Source: an uncultured Lachnospiraceae bacterium
Lineage (GTDB): Bacteria > Bacillota > Clostridia > Lachnospirales > Lachnospiraceae
Length of the DNA stretch: 9,351 bases
Assembly: GCA_934359535.1 (NCBI GenBank)
Contig: CAKRLN010000083.1
Location: forward strand, 1-9,351
Direction of reading: 5' to 3'
Shown in pieces: positions 1 to 6,051 of this stretch (the first letter of the stretch is position 1; every line of letters starts with the position of its first letter). The notes beneath the pieces were generated by a model. It was not told where the DNA came from and ran no database searches. It saw only the letters and a program-made list of their open reading frames with translations. The position numbers were made by a program, and so were the translations under genes.

Positions 1-1
1 G

Positions 2-1024
2 AGCACAACAGATACTGACATCGTATGTAAAGTAATCAATGCTGGTAAGATCGGAGACCGTAAGGGTGTTAACGTTCCTAACGTAGATCTTTCCATGGAA
101 TTCATCAGCCCGAAAGATTACTCTGATATCCTCTTCGGTATTGAGAACGATTACGATTATATCGCAGCTTCCTTCGTTCGTACAAAGGATGACGTTCTTG
201 CAATCCGTAAGATCTTAAAAGACAACAATGCAGAAGGTCAGATGAAGATCATCTCCAAGATTGAGAATATGCAGGGTGTTAACAACATCGACGATATCAT
301 CGAAGTATCCGATGGTATCATGGTTGCCCGTGGTGACATGGGTGTAGAGATTCCGATCGAGGAAGTACCAGTAATCCAGAAAGAGATCATCAAGAAGACT
401 GTAGCAGCTGGTAAGATTGTTATCACAGCTACACAGATGCTTGATTCCATGATCAAAAACCCACGCCCTACCCGTGCAGAGGCTACTGACGTTGCAAACG
501 CTATCTATGATGGCACAAGCGCAATCATGCTTTCCGGTGAGACAGCATGTGGTGATTACCCGGTAGAGGCTGTTAAGACAATGGCAAGAATTGCTACCCG
601 TACAGAGGAAGATATCAACTACCTTTCAAGATTAAAGAACAACAAAGCTACTTCTACACCAGATATTACAAACGCAATCTCCCATGCTACTGTAACATTA
701 GCTGGTGACCTTGGCGCAGCTGCAATCGTAGCAGTAACAAAATCTGGACGTACCTGTGATGAAATCTCCAAATTCCGTCCAATCTGCCCAATCATCGGTG
801 GATGCTTAACGGAGAAGGTATATCGTCAGTTAAATCTTTGCTGGGGTGTTGTACCTGCACTTCTTGAGGAGAAGGATGACCTTGATGAGTTATTCGAGGC
901 AGCAACAGCAGCAGCAAAAGAGACAGGAATCGCTAAGACAGACGATGTTGTTATCATGACAGCAGGTGTTCCTCTTGGAGTTTCTGGAACAACGAACCTT
1001 GTTAAAGCTGAGGTTGTAAAATAA
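2..1024 (+). CDS. pyk: Pyruvate kinase, 5'-truncated by the window edge
   Basis: Last step of glycolysis: transfers phosphate from phosphoenolpyruvate to ADP to give pyruvate and ATP, in the cytoplasm. The frame is open from base 2, giving 340 visible residues; the family is usually about 470-480 residues, so roughly the first 130-140 are missing. Seen near the left edge is GDRKGVNVPN, the end of the B-domain region. Next come ISKIEN, with the catalytic lysine and the metal-binding glutamate, then DGIMVARGDMGVEIP, which binds metal and PEP, and TATQMLDSMI and PTRAEATDVANAI at the end of the barrel. The C-terminal regulatory domain begins around base 650 and ends normally, without the extra PEP-utiliser-like domain found in Bacillus enzymes. 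The first internal ATG at 95 is not the true start. It is followed by its own terminator. Identification is secure. Confidence 0.97.
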   Translation, partial: STTDTDIVCKVINAGKIGDRKGVNVPNVDLSMEFISPKDYSDILFGIENDYDYIAASFVRTKDDVLAIRKILKDNNAEGQMKIISKIENMQGVNNIDDIIEVSDGIMVARGDMGVEIPIEEVPVIQKEIIKKTVAAGKIVITATQMLDSMIKNPRPTRAEATDVANAIYDGTSAIMLSGETACGDYPVEAVKTMARIATRTEEDINYLSRLKNNKATSTPDITNAISHATVTLAGDLGAAAIVAVTKSGRTCDEISKFRPICPIIGGCLTEKVYRQLNLCWGVVPALLEEKDDLDELFEAATAAAKETGIAKTDDVVIMTAGVPLGVSGTTNLVKAEVVK

Positions 1025-1044
1025 TCCAATTGGATCATAATCGG

Positions 1045-1081
1045 AAAGCCGCACAGACCGTAAGGTCTGCGCGGCTTTTTT
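1045..1081 (+). terminator. Intrinsic terminator of pyruvate kinase gene
   Basis: A 15-position stem (1045-1059 with 1064-1078) closes a GTAA loop at 1060-1063. Only one position, A1053 against C1070, does not pair. The GC-rich core is followed by six T residues at 1076-1081. It lies 21 bp after the stop codon, in the position and form of a Rho-independent terminator. Confidence 0.93.
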
Positions 1082-1274
1082 GTTACAGGGAAGGATATGC
1101 ACATTTTGTTCGGTCAGAGAAGAGGTGCATAGGGAACGGTTGTCTCCAAATTGTATGAATTGTGTGTAAAATGAACCGGACGTTTCCAATCCTGCAAAAT
1201 ATGTCGATTTTTGAAGAAAAATGGGATGTACAAGATGCACAAAAGAACAGAATCCGACAAAACAGTGTGAAAAG

Positions 1275-1456
1275 TTACCTACATAGCTGTGGAAAAGACT
1301 GTGGAAAAGTTATCCACAAAACATAGGGAAAAAAGCCATTAAACAGAGTTATACACGAAGTTATACACTTTATCCACAAAAAAGTGGACATTTTTCAGGT
1401 GGATAGCATGGAGAAAAAAGAACAATTGTTTTGTGGAGTTGTCATAAAGTTGATAA
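1275..1456. promoter_or_regulatory. Cluster of DnaA-box-like 9-mers
   Basis: Against the consensus TTATCCACA, perfect copies lie on the + strand at 1310-1318 and 1370-1378. Two-mismatch + strand copies lie at 1275-1283, 1349-1357 and 1361-1369, the last directly abutting the second perfect box. On the - strand, one-mismatch copies (TTTTCCACA) lie at 1288-1296 and 1300-1308, and two-mismatch copies at 1398-1406 and 1448-1456. The boxes at 1300-1308 and 1310-1318 face each other across one base, giving a near-palindrome. Two pairs start exactly 12 bp apart (1288/1300 and 1349/1361). Such density and phasing is typical of DnaA-binding regions: origins, titration sites or DnaA-controlled promoters. 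Neither dnaA nor dnaN is visible, and genes on both sides point the same way, so calling this the chromosomal origin would go too far. Confidence 0.65.
1421..1430. repeat. AACAATTGTT palindrome, echoed 100 bp downstream
   Basis: A perfect 10-bp palindrome. Its 8-bp core ACAATTGT occurs again at 1521-1528, within the same spacer. The pair could be a weak operator pair, but in AT-rich DNA such short palindromes also arise by chance. No regulator can be assigned. Confidence 0.3.
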
Positions 1457-1485
1457 CCTGCCAAAAAGATGCAGAAAGTGAGTTG

Positions 1486-1498
1486 ACATTTCAAATGT
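1486..1498. promoter_or_regulatory. Short operator-like palindrome overlapping a TTGACA
   Basis: ACATTT and AAATGT form 6-bp arms around a single C, overlapping the TTGACA at 1483-1488. The half-motif TTTCAAA is repeated 9 bp apart (1489-1495 and 1498-1504) and recurs inverted as TTTGAAA at 1538-1544. No good -10 lies 17 bp from this TTGACA; an extended -10-like TGATAAAAT is at 1528-1536 but with a poor spacing. This is a possible protein-binding site of unknown function. Confidence 0.3.
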
Positions 1499-1545
1499 TT
1501 CAAAAAACAGGCAATGGAAAACAATTGTGATAAAATGTTTGAAAT

Positions 1546-1552
1546 TGTCGAA
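1546..1552 (+). promoter_or_regulatory. Candidate Spo0A box (TGTCGAA)
   Basis: TGTCGAA is a perfect match to the core TGNCGAA, and its flanks (TTGTCGAAAA, 1545-1554) also fit the longer Spo0A-box consensus. It is centred about 26 bp upstream of the -35 hexamer at 1575, near position -61 of the predicted start site, a place where an activator could act. Weaker relatives sit at 1202-1208 (TGTCGAT) and on the minus strand at 1253-1262 (TGTCGGA core). A 7-bp core occurs often by chance, so this is only a candidate. Confidence 0.35.
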
Positions 1553-1574
1553 AATTGACACACAAAACAAGAAG

Positions 1575-1603
1575 TTGAAATGAACTATAGAGTTTGTTAT
1601 AAT
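1575..1603 (+). promoter_or_regulatory. Sigma-A-type promoter for the 1651 operon
   Basis: TTGAAA at 1575-1580 and a perfect TATAAT at 1598-1603 are separated by exactly 17 bp. Transcription would begin near 1610, leaving a leader of about 40 nt before the ATG at 1651. That leader has no clear Shine-Dalgarno sequence and contains a start-stop dicodon ATGTGA at 1639-1644. Confidence 0.78.
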
Positions 1604-1650
1604 ATTTAAGTTTAAAACAGGAATAGAACAAGACGAAAATGTGAATAATT

Positions 1651-2337
1651 ATGATAAAAAAAATTGATATTGCTGGAATTGAATTAGACAATTATACGGT
1701 GCGTGAAGCAATCATGCTGCTAGAGAAAAATATGGGCAGCCAGATTTTCACAACACTTGAGGAAGTGAACATGAAGACACTGCTTCTTGCCGAATCGGAT
1801 GAACGAGTCCGAGAGGCATTGGAGCTTTTGGATTATTCTGTGATCGCGGAGAGCGGTATATTAAGTGCAGTTGGAGAGGAATCCATGCAGCGCAAAAGAG
1901 AGATTGAGGAGCATGATTTTTACTTTGAGCTTTTGAAGCGGCTGGAGCGGAACCATAAGACAATCTTTCTTTTGGGTAAGACACAGGAGGAGGTCGATCA
2001 GGCACTTCAGACGATCGGTGAGGATTTCCCGAAATGTGGGATCGCAGGAGCTGAGGCACTTGAAAGCTGTGTCGGTGCAGTGGATGCGATTGTGAATGAG
2101 ATCAACGCTGTCACCCCGGATGTGGTGATCTCCATTCTTCCGACGCCGGAGCAGGAGTATTTTCTTCTTGATAACCGGAACAAGCTTTCCACAACGCTCT
2201 GGTATGGCATGGGCAATGAGAAGATTGCACATAAAAAGCATAGATTCTTTCATTTTATCAAAGGTCTGATCTCTCTGCGCAAGCTGGAGCATACGATTAC
2301 CAGTTATGAAGAAAAGGAAATGAACAATGAACAGTAA
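1651..2337 (+). CDS. Diverged WecG/TagA/CpsF-family protein, probably altered or lost catalysis
   Basis: A 228-residue protein that follows the layout of the WecG/TagA/CpsF glycosyltransferases, which add N-acetylmannosamine-type sugars to lipid-linked precursors of wall or surface polymers at the inner membrane face. Matching blocks: MIKKIDIAGIELDNYTVREA (1-20), a TIFLLGK strand (104-110), INAVTPDVVI (151-160), the PEQE segment (166-169, PKQE in the family) and a basic C-terminal part (190-212). The usual TPN motif near residue 35-40 is replaced, the catalytic Asp-Gly of the LPDG block reads ESG at about 67-69, and the glycine-rich GGxFD block reads GMGNE (186-190). It may therefore be non-catalytic or use another substrate. 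ATG 1651 is the only plausible start, because an in-frame TGA sits at 1642; ribosome binding looks weak. It overlaps the next gene by 11 bp. Confidence 0.72.
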   Translation: MIKKIDIAGIELDNYTVREAIMLLEKNMGSQIFTTLEEVNMKTLLLAESDERVREALELLDYSVIAESGILSAVGEESMQRKREIEEHDFYFELLKRLERNHKTIFLLGKTQEEVDQALQTIGEDFPKCGIAGAEALESCVGAVDAIVNEINAVTPDVVISILPTPEQEYFLLDNRNKLSTTLWYGMGNEKIAHKKHRFFHFIKGLISLRKLEHTITSYEEKEMNNEQ

Positions 2338-3205
2338 AAAGAAAAAGCAGCTTGCCATAGACTATGGATCGATTATCTGCGGCACAGCACTTATGGCATT
2401 TGCCTGCCAGTGTATCTATGATCCGATCGGTCTTGTAATCGGAGGATTCACCGGACTTTCCATTATTATAAAAAGCATTTCTGCAATGTTTATTCCGGGT
2501 GGAATACCGCTCTGGGTAACGAACCTTGCATTAAATGCTCCTGTTTTTCTGATCGGATATATCCGGCTTGGAAAGAAGTTTATCGGGCGTACCCTGTTTG
2601 GAACCGTAATGCTTTCGGTGTGGCTGTATCTGATCCCATCGGTTGACCTGACACAGGGGGACTATACGCTTGCAGCCATCTTTGGTGGTGTGCTTGAGGG
2701 AGCCGGAATGGGACTGGTATTAAAATCCCGTGCAACGACAGGGGGAACGGACATGGTTGCAACATTAATCCAGTCCTGGGTAAAGCATTTTGGAGTTGTA
2801 CGGATCATGCAGCTTCTTGATGGTTCAATCGTCTTGCTCGGAATGTATGTGTTTGGCATCCACCCGGCACTTTATGCGATCGTGGCTGTTTTTTGTATGG
2901 CTAAGGTATCGGATGCGATCATGGAGGGCTTTAAATATTCGAAAGCTGCCTATATTGTGACGGATCATTATGATAAGATCGCACAGGCGATTTTAAATGA
3001 TCTCGACCGTGGCGTAACAGGGCTTCATGCCAGAGGTATGTATACGAATGCAGAAAAATGCGTGCTGTACTGTGTTGTGTCTCCAAAAGAGATCGTTGCA
3101 TTAAAGGCCGTCGTTGCGGAGCTTGATCCAAAGGCTTTCGTCATTGTGTCGGATGTAAGGGAGGTCCTTGGGGAAGGATTTTTGGAATTTGGTAACAATT
3201 ACTAG
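2327..3205 (+). CDS. YitT-family membrane protein with C-terminal DUF2179 domain
   Basis: A 292-residue integral membrane protein of the YitT/YpjC family, whose transported substrate is not firmly known. A short basic tail (MNSKKKKQ) is followed by about five or six hydrophobic segments in residues 12-200. They include the hallmark stretches GLVIGGFTGLS (35-45) and TTGGTDMVA (137-145). A soluble cytoplasmic DUF2179 domain covers about 206-288 (AYIVTDHYDKIAQAI to VREVLGEGF) and is thought to sense or bind a ligand. The length is normal for the family. AAGGAA at about 2314-2319 precedes the ATG by 7-8 bases. Its start lies within the end of the WecG-like gene, so the two are very likely translationally coupled, and a terminator follows the stop. 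Confidence 0.93.
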   Translation: MNSKKKKQLAIDYGSIICGTALMAFACQCIYDPIGLVIGGFTGLSIIIKSISAMFIPGGIPLWVTNLALNAPVFLIGYIRLGKKFIGRTLFGTVMLSVWLYLIPSVDLTQGDYTLAAIFGGVLEGAGMGLVLKSRATTGGTDMVATLIQSWVKHFGVVRIMQLLDGSIVLLGMYVFGIHPALYAIVAVFCMAKVSDAIMEGFKYSKAAYIVTDHYDKIAQAILNDLDRGVTGLHARGMYTNAEKCVLYCVVSPKEIVALKAVVAELDPKAFVIVSDVREVLGEGFLEFGNNY

Positions 3206-3234
3206 TAAAAAATAGACAAGGATTTTTGCAAAAA

Positions 3235-3279
3235 AAAGAGGAATTGCATAAAATATGCACATTTCCTCTTTCTTTTTTT
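3235..3279 (+). terminator. Intrinsic terminator after the YitT gene
   Basis: Outer stem AAAGAGGAA (3235-3243) pairs with TTCCTCTTT (3263-3271). After a small internal loop, an inner stem TGCAT (3245-3249) pairs with ATGCA (3255-3259). A run of T residues, broken by one C, extends to 3279. The A-rich left flank means it could also stop transcription coming from the other side. It separates the YitT unit from the downstream ftsEX operon. Confidence 0.88.
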
Positions 3280-3286
3280 GTGTTTA

Positions 3287-3295
3287 TGCTATAAA
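3287..3295 (+). promoter_or_regulatory. Extended -10 promoter for the regulator-ftsEX operon
   Basis: TGCTATAAA is an extended -10 element (TG-N-TATAAA), directly after the terminator and about 55 bp before the ATG at 3350. No convincing -35 lies 17 bp upstream (TCTTTC, inside the terminator T tract), as is common for extended -10 promoters. It is the only good candidate between the terminator and the gene. Confidence 0.5.
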
Positions 3296-3349
3296 ATAGT
3301 AATTGGTATTTATGCAAATCGCAAATAAATTTGAGAAGGAGCGTAAACT

Positions 3350-4438
3350 ATGATTTCCAATCAGATACTTCAAAATACAATAGACGGGCTGAAAGGGATT
3401 GCCCGGACAGACCTTTGCGTAATCGATGTTGAGGGCAAGATTCTTGCTGCAACTTTTCCGGATGCAGAGCAGTTTATTGCACCGGCACAGGCATTTGTGG
3501 GATCTCCTGCGGACTCGCAGGTTGTGAATGGCTGCCAGTTTTTTAAAGTTTTTGATGATCATCAGTTAGAGTACATCCTTCTTGCATATGGGGATAGCGA
3601 CGATGTGTATATGATTGGGAAGATTGCAAGCTTCCAGATTCAGAATCTTCTGGTTGCATATAAGGAGCGTTTTGATAAGGACAACTTTATCAAGAACCTT
3701 CTGCTTGACAATCTCTTACTTGTAGACATCTACAACCGCGCAAAGAAGCTTCACATTGAGACGGAAGTGCGCAGGGTGGTATTTATCGTGGAGACCAACC
3801 GCGAGAAGGATGGGAATGAGCTTGAGAAGATCAGAGGATTATTCGGTGGAAAATCCAAGGATTTTGTCACCGCAGTCGATGAGAAGAATATCATCGTGGT
3901 CAAGGAGCTTGCCGATAATGAAACATATGACGATCTGAATAAGACTGCAGACGTCATCATTAACCTGTTTAAGTCAGATGCAGACTGCAATATTCATATT
4001 GCATACGGAACCATTGTGCATGAGATCAAAGAGGTTTCCCGTTCCTACAAGGAGGCACGGATGGCACTCGATGTCGGGAAGATTTTCTTTGAGGAGAAAG
4101 ATGTCATTGCGTATTCGCAGCTTGGAATCGGACGACTGATCTATCAGCTTCCGCTTCCACTATGCAAGATGTTCATTAAAGAAATCTTTGACAACAAATC
4201 GCCAGATGATTTTGATGAAGAGCTTCTTGTGACCATCAATAAGTTTTTCGAAAACAGCCTGAATGTATCGGAGACTTCCAGACAGCTTTATATTCACAGG
4301 AATACACTTGTGTACCGTCTGGACAAGCTTCAGAAGAGTACAGGTCTTGATCTTCGCGTGTTTGAAGATGCGATTACATTTAAAATCGCACTTATGGTAG
4401 TAAAATATATGAAATATATGGAGTCATTGGATTATTAA
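3350..4438 (+). CDS. CdaR/PucR-family transcriptional regulator
   Basis: A 362-residue DNA-binding regulator of the CdaR/PucR type. Residues 1-100 resemble the sensor part of sugar-diacid regulators (ARTDLCVIDVEGKILAAT at 18-35). Residues about 135-250 fit the CdaR GGDEF-like domain, ending in the typical IKEVSRSYKEARMAL block (226-240). The C-terminal PucR-type helix-turn-helix is clear at about 295-352 (LNVSETSRQLYIHRNTLVYRLDKLQ). AAGGAG at 3336-3341 stands 8 bases from the ATG. The stop is only 14 bp before ftsE, with no terminator between, so they share a transcript. In the family such proteins often respond to small metabolites; the ligand here is unknown. Control of its own operon, and thus of wall hydrolysis, is a guess from position. 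Family call secure, function open. Confidence 0.88.
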   Translation: MISNQILQNTIDGLKGIARTDLCVIDVEGKILAATFPDAEQFIAPAQAFVGSPADSQVVNGCQFFKVFDDHQLEYILLAYGDSDDVYMIGKIASFQIQNLLVAYKERFDKDNFIKNLLLDNLLLVDIYNRAKKLHIETEVRRVVFIVETNREKDGNELEKIRGLFGGKSKDFVTAVDEKNIIVVKELADNETYDDLNKTADVIINLFKSDADCNIHIAYGTIVHEIKEVSRSYKEARMALDVGKIFFEEKDVIAYSQLGIGRLIYQLPLPLCKMFIKEIFDNKSPDDFDEELLVTINKFFENSLNVSETSRQLYIHRNTLVYRLDKLQKSTGLDLRVFEDAITFKIALMVVKYMKYMESLDY

Positions 4439-4452
4439 GTAAGGAGATTACA

Positions 4453-5136
4453 ATGATTAAACTTGAACATGTCAGTAAGGCTTACTCAGCAGGAGTGCCT
4501 GCGCTTAATGATGTGAATCTTGAGATTGAAGAAGGTGAATTTGTATTTGTTGTCGGAGACAGCGGCTCTGGCAAATCCACATTGATCAAGCTTCTTTTAA
4601 AGGAGCTTGATCCAACAGAAGGAACGATCACAATTAATAATAAAGACCTGGGTAAGATCAGGCGTAAGCAGATCCCGAAATTCCGCCGTAACATTGGTGT
4701 GGTATTTCAGGATTTCCGCTTGTTAAAGGATAGGAATGTATATGACAATATTGCCTTTGCACAAAAGGTTATCGGAGAGACGAATGCGCATATCAAAAAG
4801 CGGGTTCCACAGATGCTCTCGATGGTCGGACTTGCTGCAAAGTACCGTTCTTTTCCAAAGCAGCTTTCCGGAGGCGAGCAGCAGCGTGTAGCGATTGCGC
4901 GCGCACTTGTAAATGAGCCGAAGATTTTAATGGCAGACGAGCCAACCGGGAATCTGGACAATAATAATGCATGGGAGATCATGAAGCTTCTTGAGGAGAT
5001 TAACGAAAAAGGAACTACGGTTTTAGTTGTTACGCATAACTTAGAGATCGTAAAGGTTATGAAAAAGCGTGTGATCACGATTAAAAAGGGTGTCGTTGTG
5101 GGCGATAGTAAGGATGGTGATTACCGTGAAGATTAA
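4453..5136 (+). CDS. ftsE: Cell-division ABC ATPase FtsE
   Basis: The ATP-binding subunit of the FtsEX complex, bound to the inner membrane face. It couples ATP hydrolysis to control of peptidoglycan hydrolases. All ABC motifs are present in 227 residues, the normal length: Walker A GDSGSGKST (35-43), Q-loop Gln86 in VFQDFRLL, signature LSGGEQQR (138-145), Walker B ILMADEP (158-164), D-loop GNLD and switch His195. The VFQDFRLLKDRNVYDN stretch is typical of FtsE rather than of generic exporter ATPases. Its start has a strong AAGGAG (4441-4446) with a 6-base spacer. The gene end overlaps the start of ftsX, the classic ftsE-ftsX arrangement. The pairing with ftsX and a hydrolase makes the assignment firm. 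Confidence 0.97.
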   Translation: MIKLEHVSKAYSAGVPALNDVNLEIEEGEFVFVVGDSGSGKSTLIKLLLKELDPTEGTITINNKDLGKIRRKQIPKFRRNIGVVFQDFRLLKDRNVYDNIAFAQKVIGETNAHIKKRVPQMLSMVGLAAKYRSFPKQLSGGEQQRVAIARALVNEPKILMADEPTGNLDNNNAWEIMKLLEEINEKGTTVLVVTHNLEIVKVMKKRVITIKKGVVVGDSKDGDYRED

Positions 5137-6034
5137 TACATTATTTTATTCGATTAAACAGGGAATTAAAAATATCTGGAGAAATAAAATGTTTTCCCTT
5201 GCATCCATTGCAACGATGGCAGCCTGCATTTTCATGTTCGGCCTGTTTTATATCATTGTGACAAATTTCACGGCAATGGTAAAGGATGCAGAGGAAGGGG
5301 TTGCCGTTACGGTGTTGTTCGAGGATGGCATTACCGAGGATCAGATCAAACAGATTGGAGAGCAGATCAGAAGCCGCGCTGAAGTTGCAAAATGTGAGTA
5401 CCAGTCGGCGGAGGATGCATGGGAAAGCTTTAAACAGGATTATTTTAAAGGACATGAGAATCTTGCAGAGGGCTTTTCACAGGATAACCCGCTTGCAAAT
5501 TCTGCAAGCTACCAGATTTATCTGAATGATGTATCGATGCAGAGCTCACTTGTTACATATTTAGAGTCCTTAGATGGTGTGCGTCAGGTGAACCAGTCGG
5601 AGGCGGTAGCCAGGACGCTGACGGATTTTAACAGGCTGATCGGCTATGTGTCAGCAGGAATTATCCTGATTCTTTTGGGTGTTGCGGTCTTTCTGATCAG
5701 CAATACGGTTACGGTCGGAATTTCTGTACGTCGTGAGGAGATCGCGATTATGAAGCTGATCGGGGCAACAGATTTTCTTGTCCGCGCTCCGTTTATTGTC
5801 GAGGGTATCTTAATCGGCCTGGTCGGTGCAGCGATTCCGCTTACACTGCTTTATGCCATGTATGACCGGATCATCCTCTATATTTCCGAAAAATTTAAAT
5901 TCATCGGTTCCATGATGAATTTTATTTCAACCGGAACACTTTTCCATACGCTTGTTCCGATTGCTTTAATTCTTGGTGTTGGAATCGGATTTTTCGGAAG
6001 TATGATCACAATTCGTAAGCATTTAAAAGTATGA
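5126..6034 (+). CDS. ftsX: Cell-division membrane protein FtsX
   Basis: The membrane subunit of FtsEX, which passes the ATPase signal to a wall hydrolase outside the cell. I chose GTG 5126 because it gives (M)KINTLFYSIKQGIKNIWRN, the usual FtsX beginning, and 302 residues, the usual Gram-positive length. GGTGA at 5116-5120 or AAGGA at 5110-5114 could serve as ribosome binding site, and the overlap with ftsE is 11 bp. ATG 5114 and ATG 5090 are in-frame alternatives; the latter adds 12 atypical residues. Topology from hydrophobicity: TM1 about 24-46, extracellular domain about 50-168, TM2 171-197, TM3 220-245, TM4 272-296. The cytoplasmic loop RREEIAIMKLIGAT (202-215) is a family hallmark. The next gene overlaps it by an ATGA. 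Confidence 0.96.
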   Translation: MKINTLFYSIKQGIKNIWRNKMFSLASIATMAACIFMFGLFYIIVTNFTAMVKDAEEGVAVTVLFEDGITEDQIKQIGEQIRSRAEVAKCEYQSAEDAWESFKQDYFKGHENLAEGFSQDNPLANSASYQIYLNDVSMQSSLVTYLESLDGVRQVNQSEAVARTLTDFNRLIGYVSAGIILILLGVAVFLISNTVTVGISVRREEIAIMKLIGATDFLVRAPFIVEGILIGLVGAAIPLTLLYAMYDRIILYISEKFKFIGSMMNFISTGTLFHTLVPIALILGVGIGFFGSMITIRKHLKV

Positions 6035-6051
6035 TAGATAAGGTTTCAGAT

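Larger units (their letters stand above)
1082..1650. other. Long non-coding spacer with dense regulatory signals
   Basis: This 569-bp gap holds no credible gene on either strand; the short minus-strand reading frames are cysteine- and phenylalanine-rich, lack ribosome binding sites and match nothing I know. Bases 1082-1274 show nothing I can name apart from two imperfect TGTCG motifs (1202-1208, and 1253-1262 on the minus strand). Bases 1275-1456 carry DnaA-box-like 9-mers. Bases 1480-1560 are AT-rich with short palindromes and a Spo0A-like site. Bases 1575-1603 hold the promoter for the next gene. An untested small RNA cannot be excluded. Confidence 0.75.

Noticed and set aside
890..1240. 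Minus-strand 116-codon reading frame across the pyk terminator
   Set aside because: It would read through a strong terminator hairpin, ends inside pyk in a run of Cys codons, and shows no protein motif.
1275..1456. Calling the DnaA-box cluster the chromosomal origin oriC
   Set aside because: No dnaA, dnaN, rpmH or similar origin neighbours, flanking genes are not divergent, and a clear unwinding element or DnaA-trio was not seen.
1861..2358. Minus-strand 165-codon reading frame
   Set aside because: It mirrors the WecG-like gene, lacks a promoter and ribosome binding site, and its composition (Cys, Leu, Phe, His rich) is that of an antisense shadow.
5090..5125. Upstream ATG start for ftsX at 5090
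   Set aside because: It would add 12 residues (MSLWAIVRMVIT) unlike FtsX N-termini and overlap ftsE by 47 bp; GTG 5126 fits family length and sequence.
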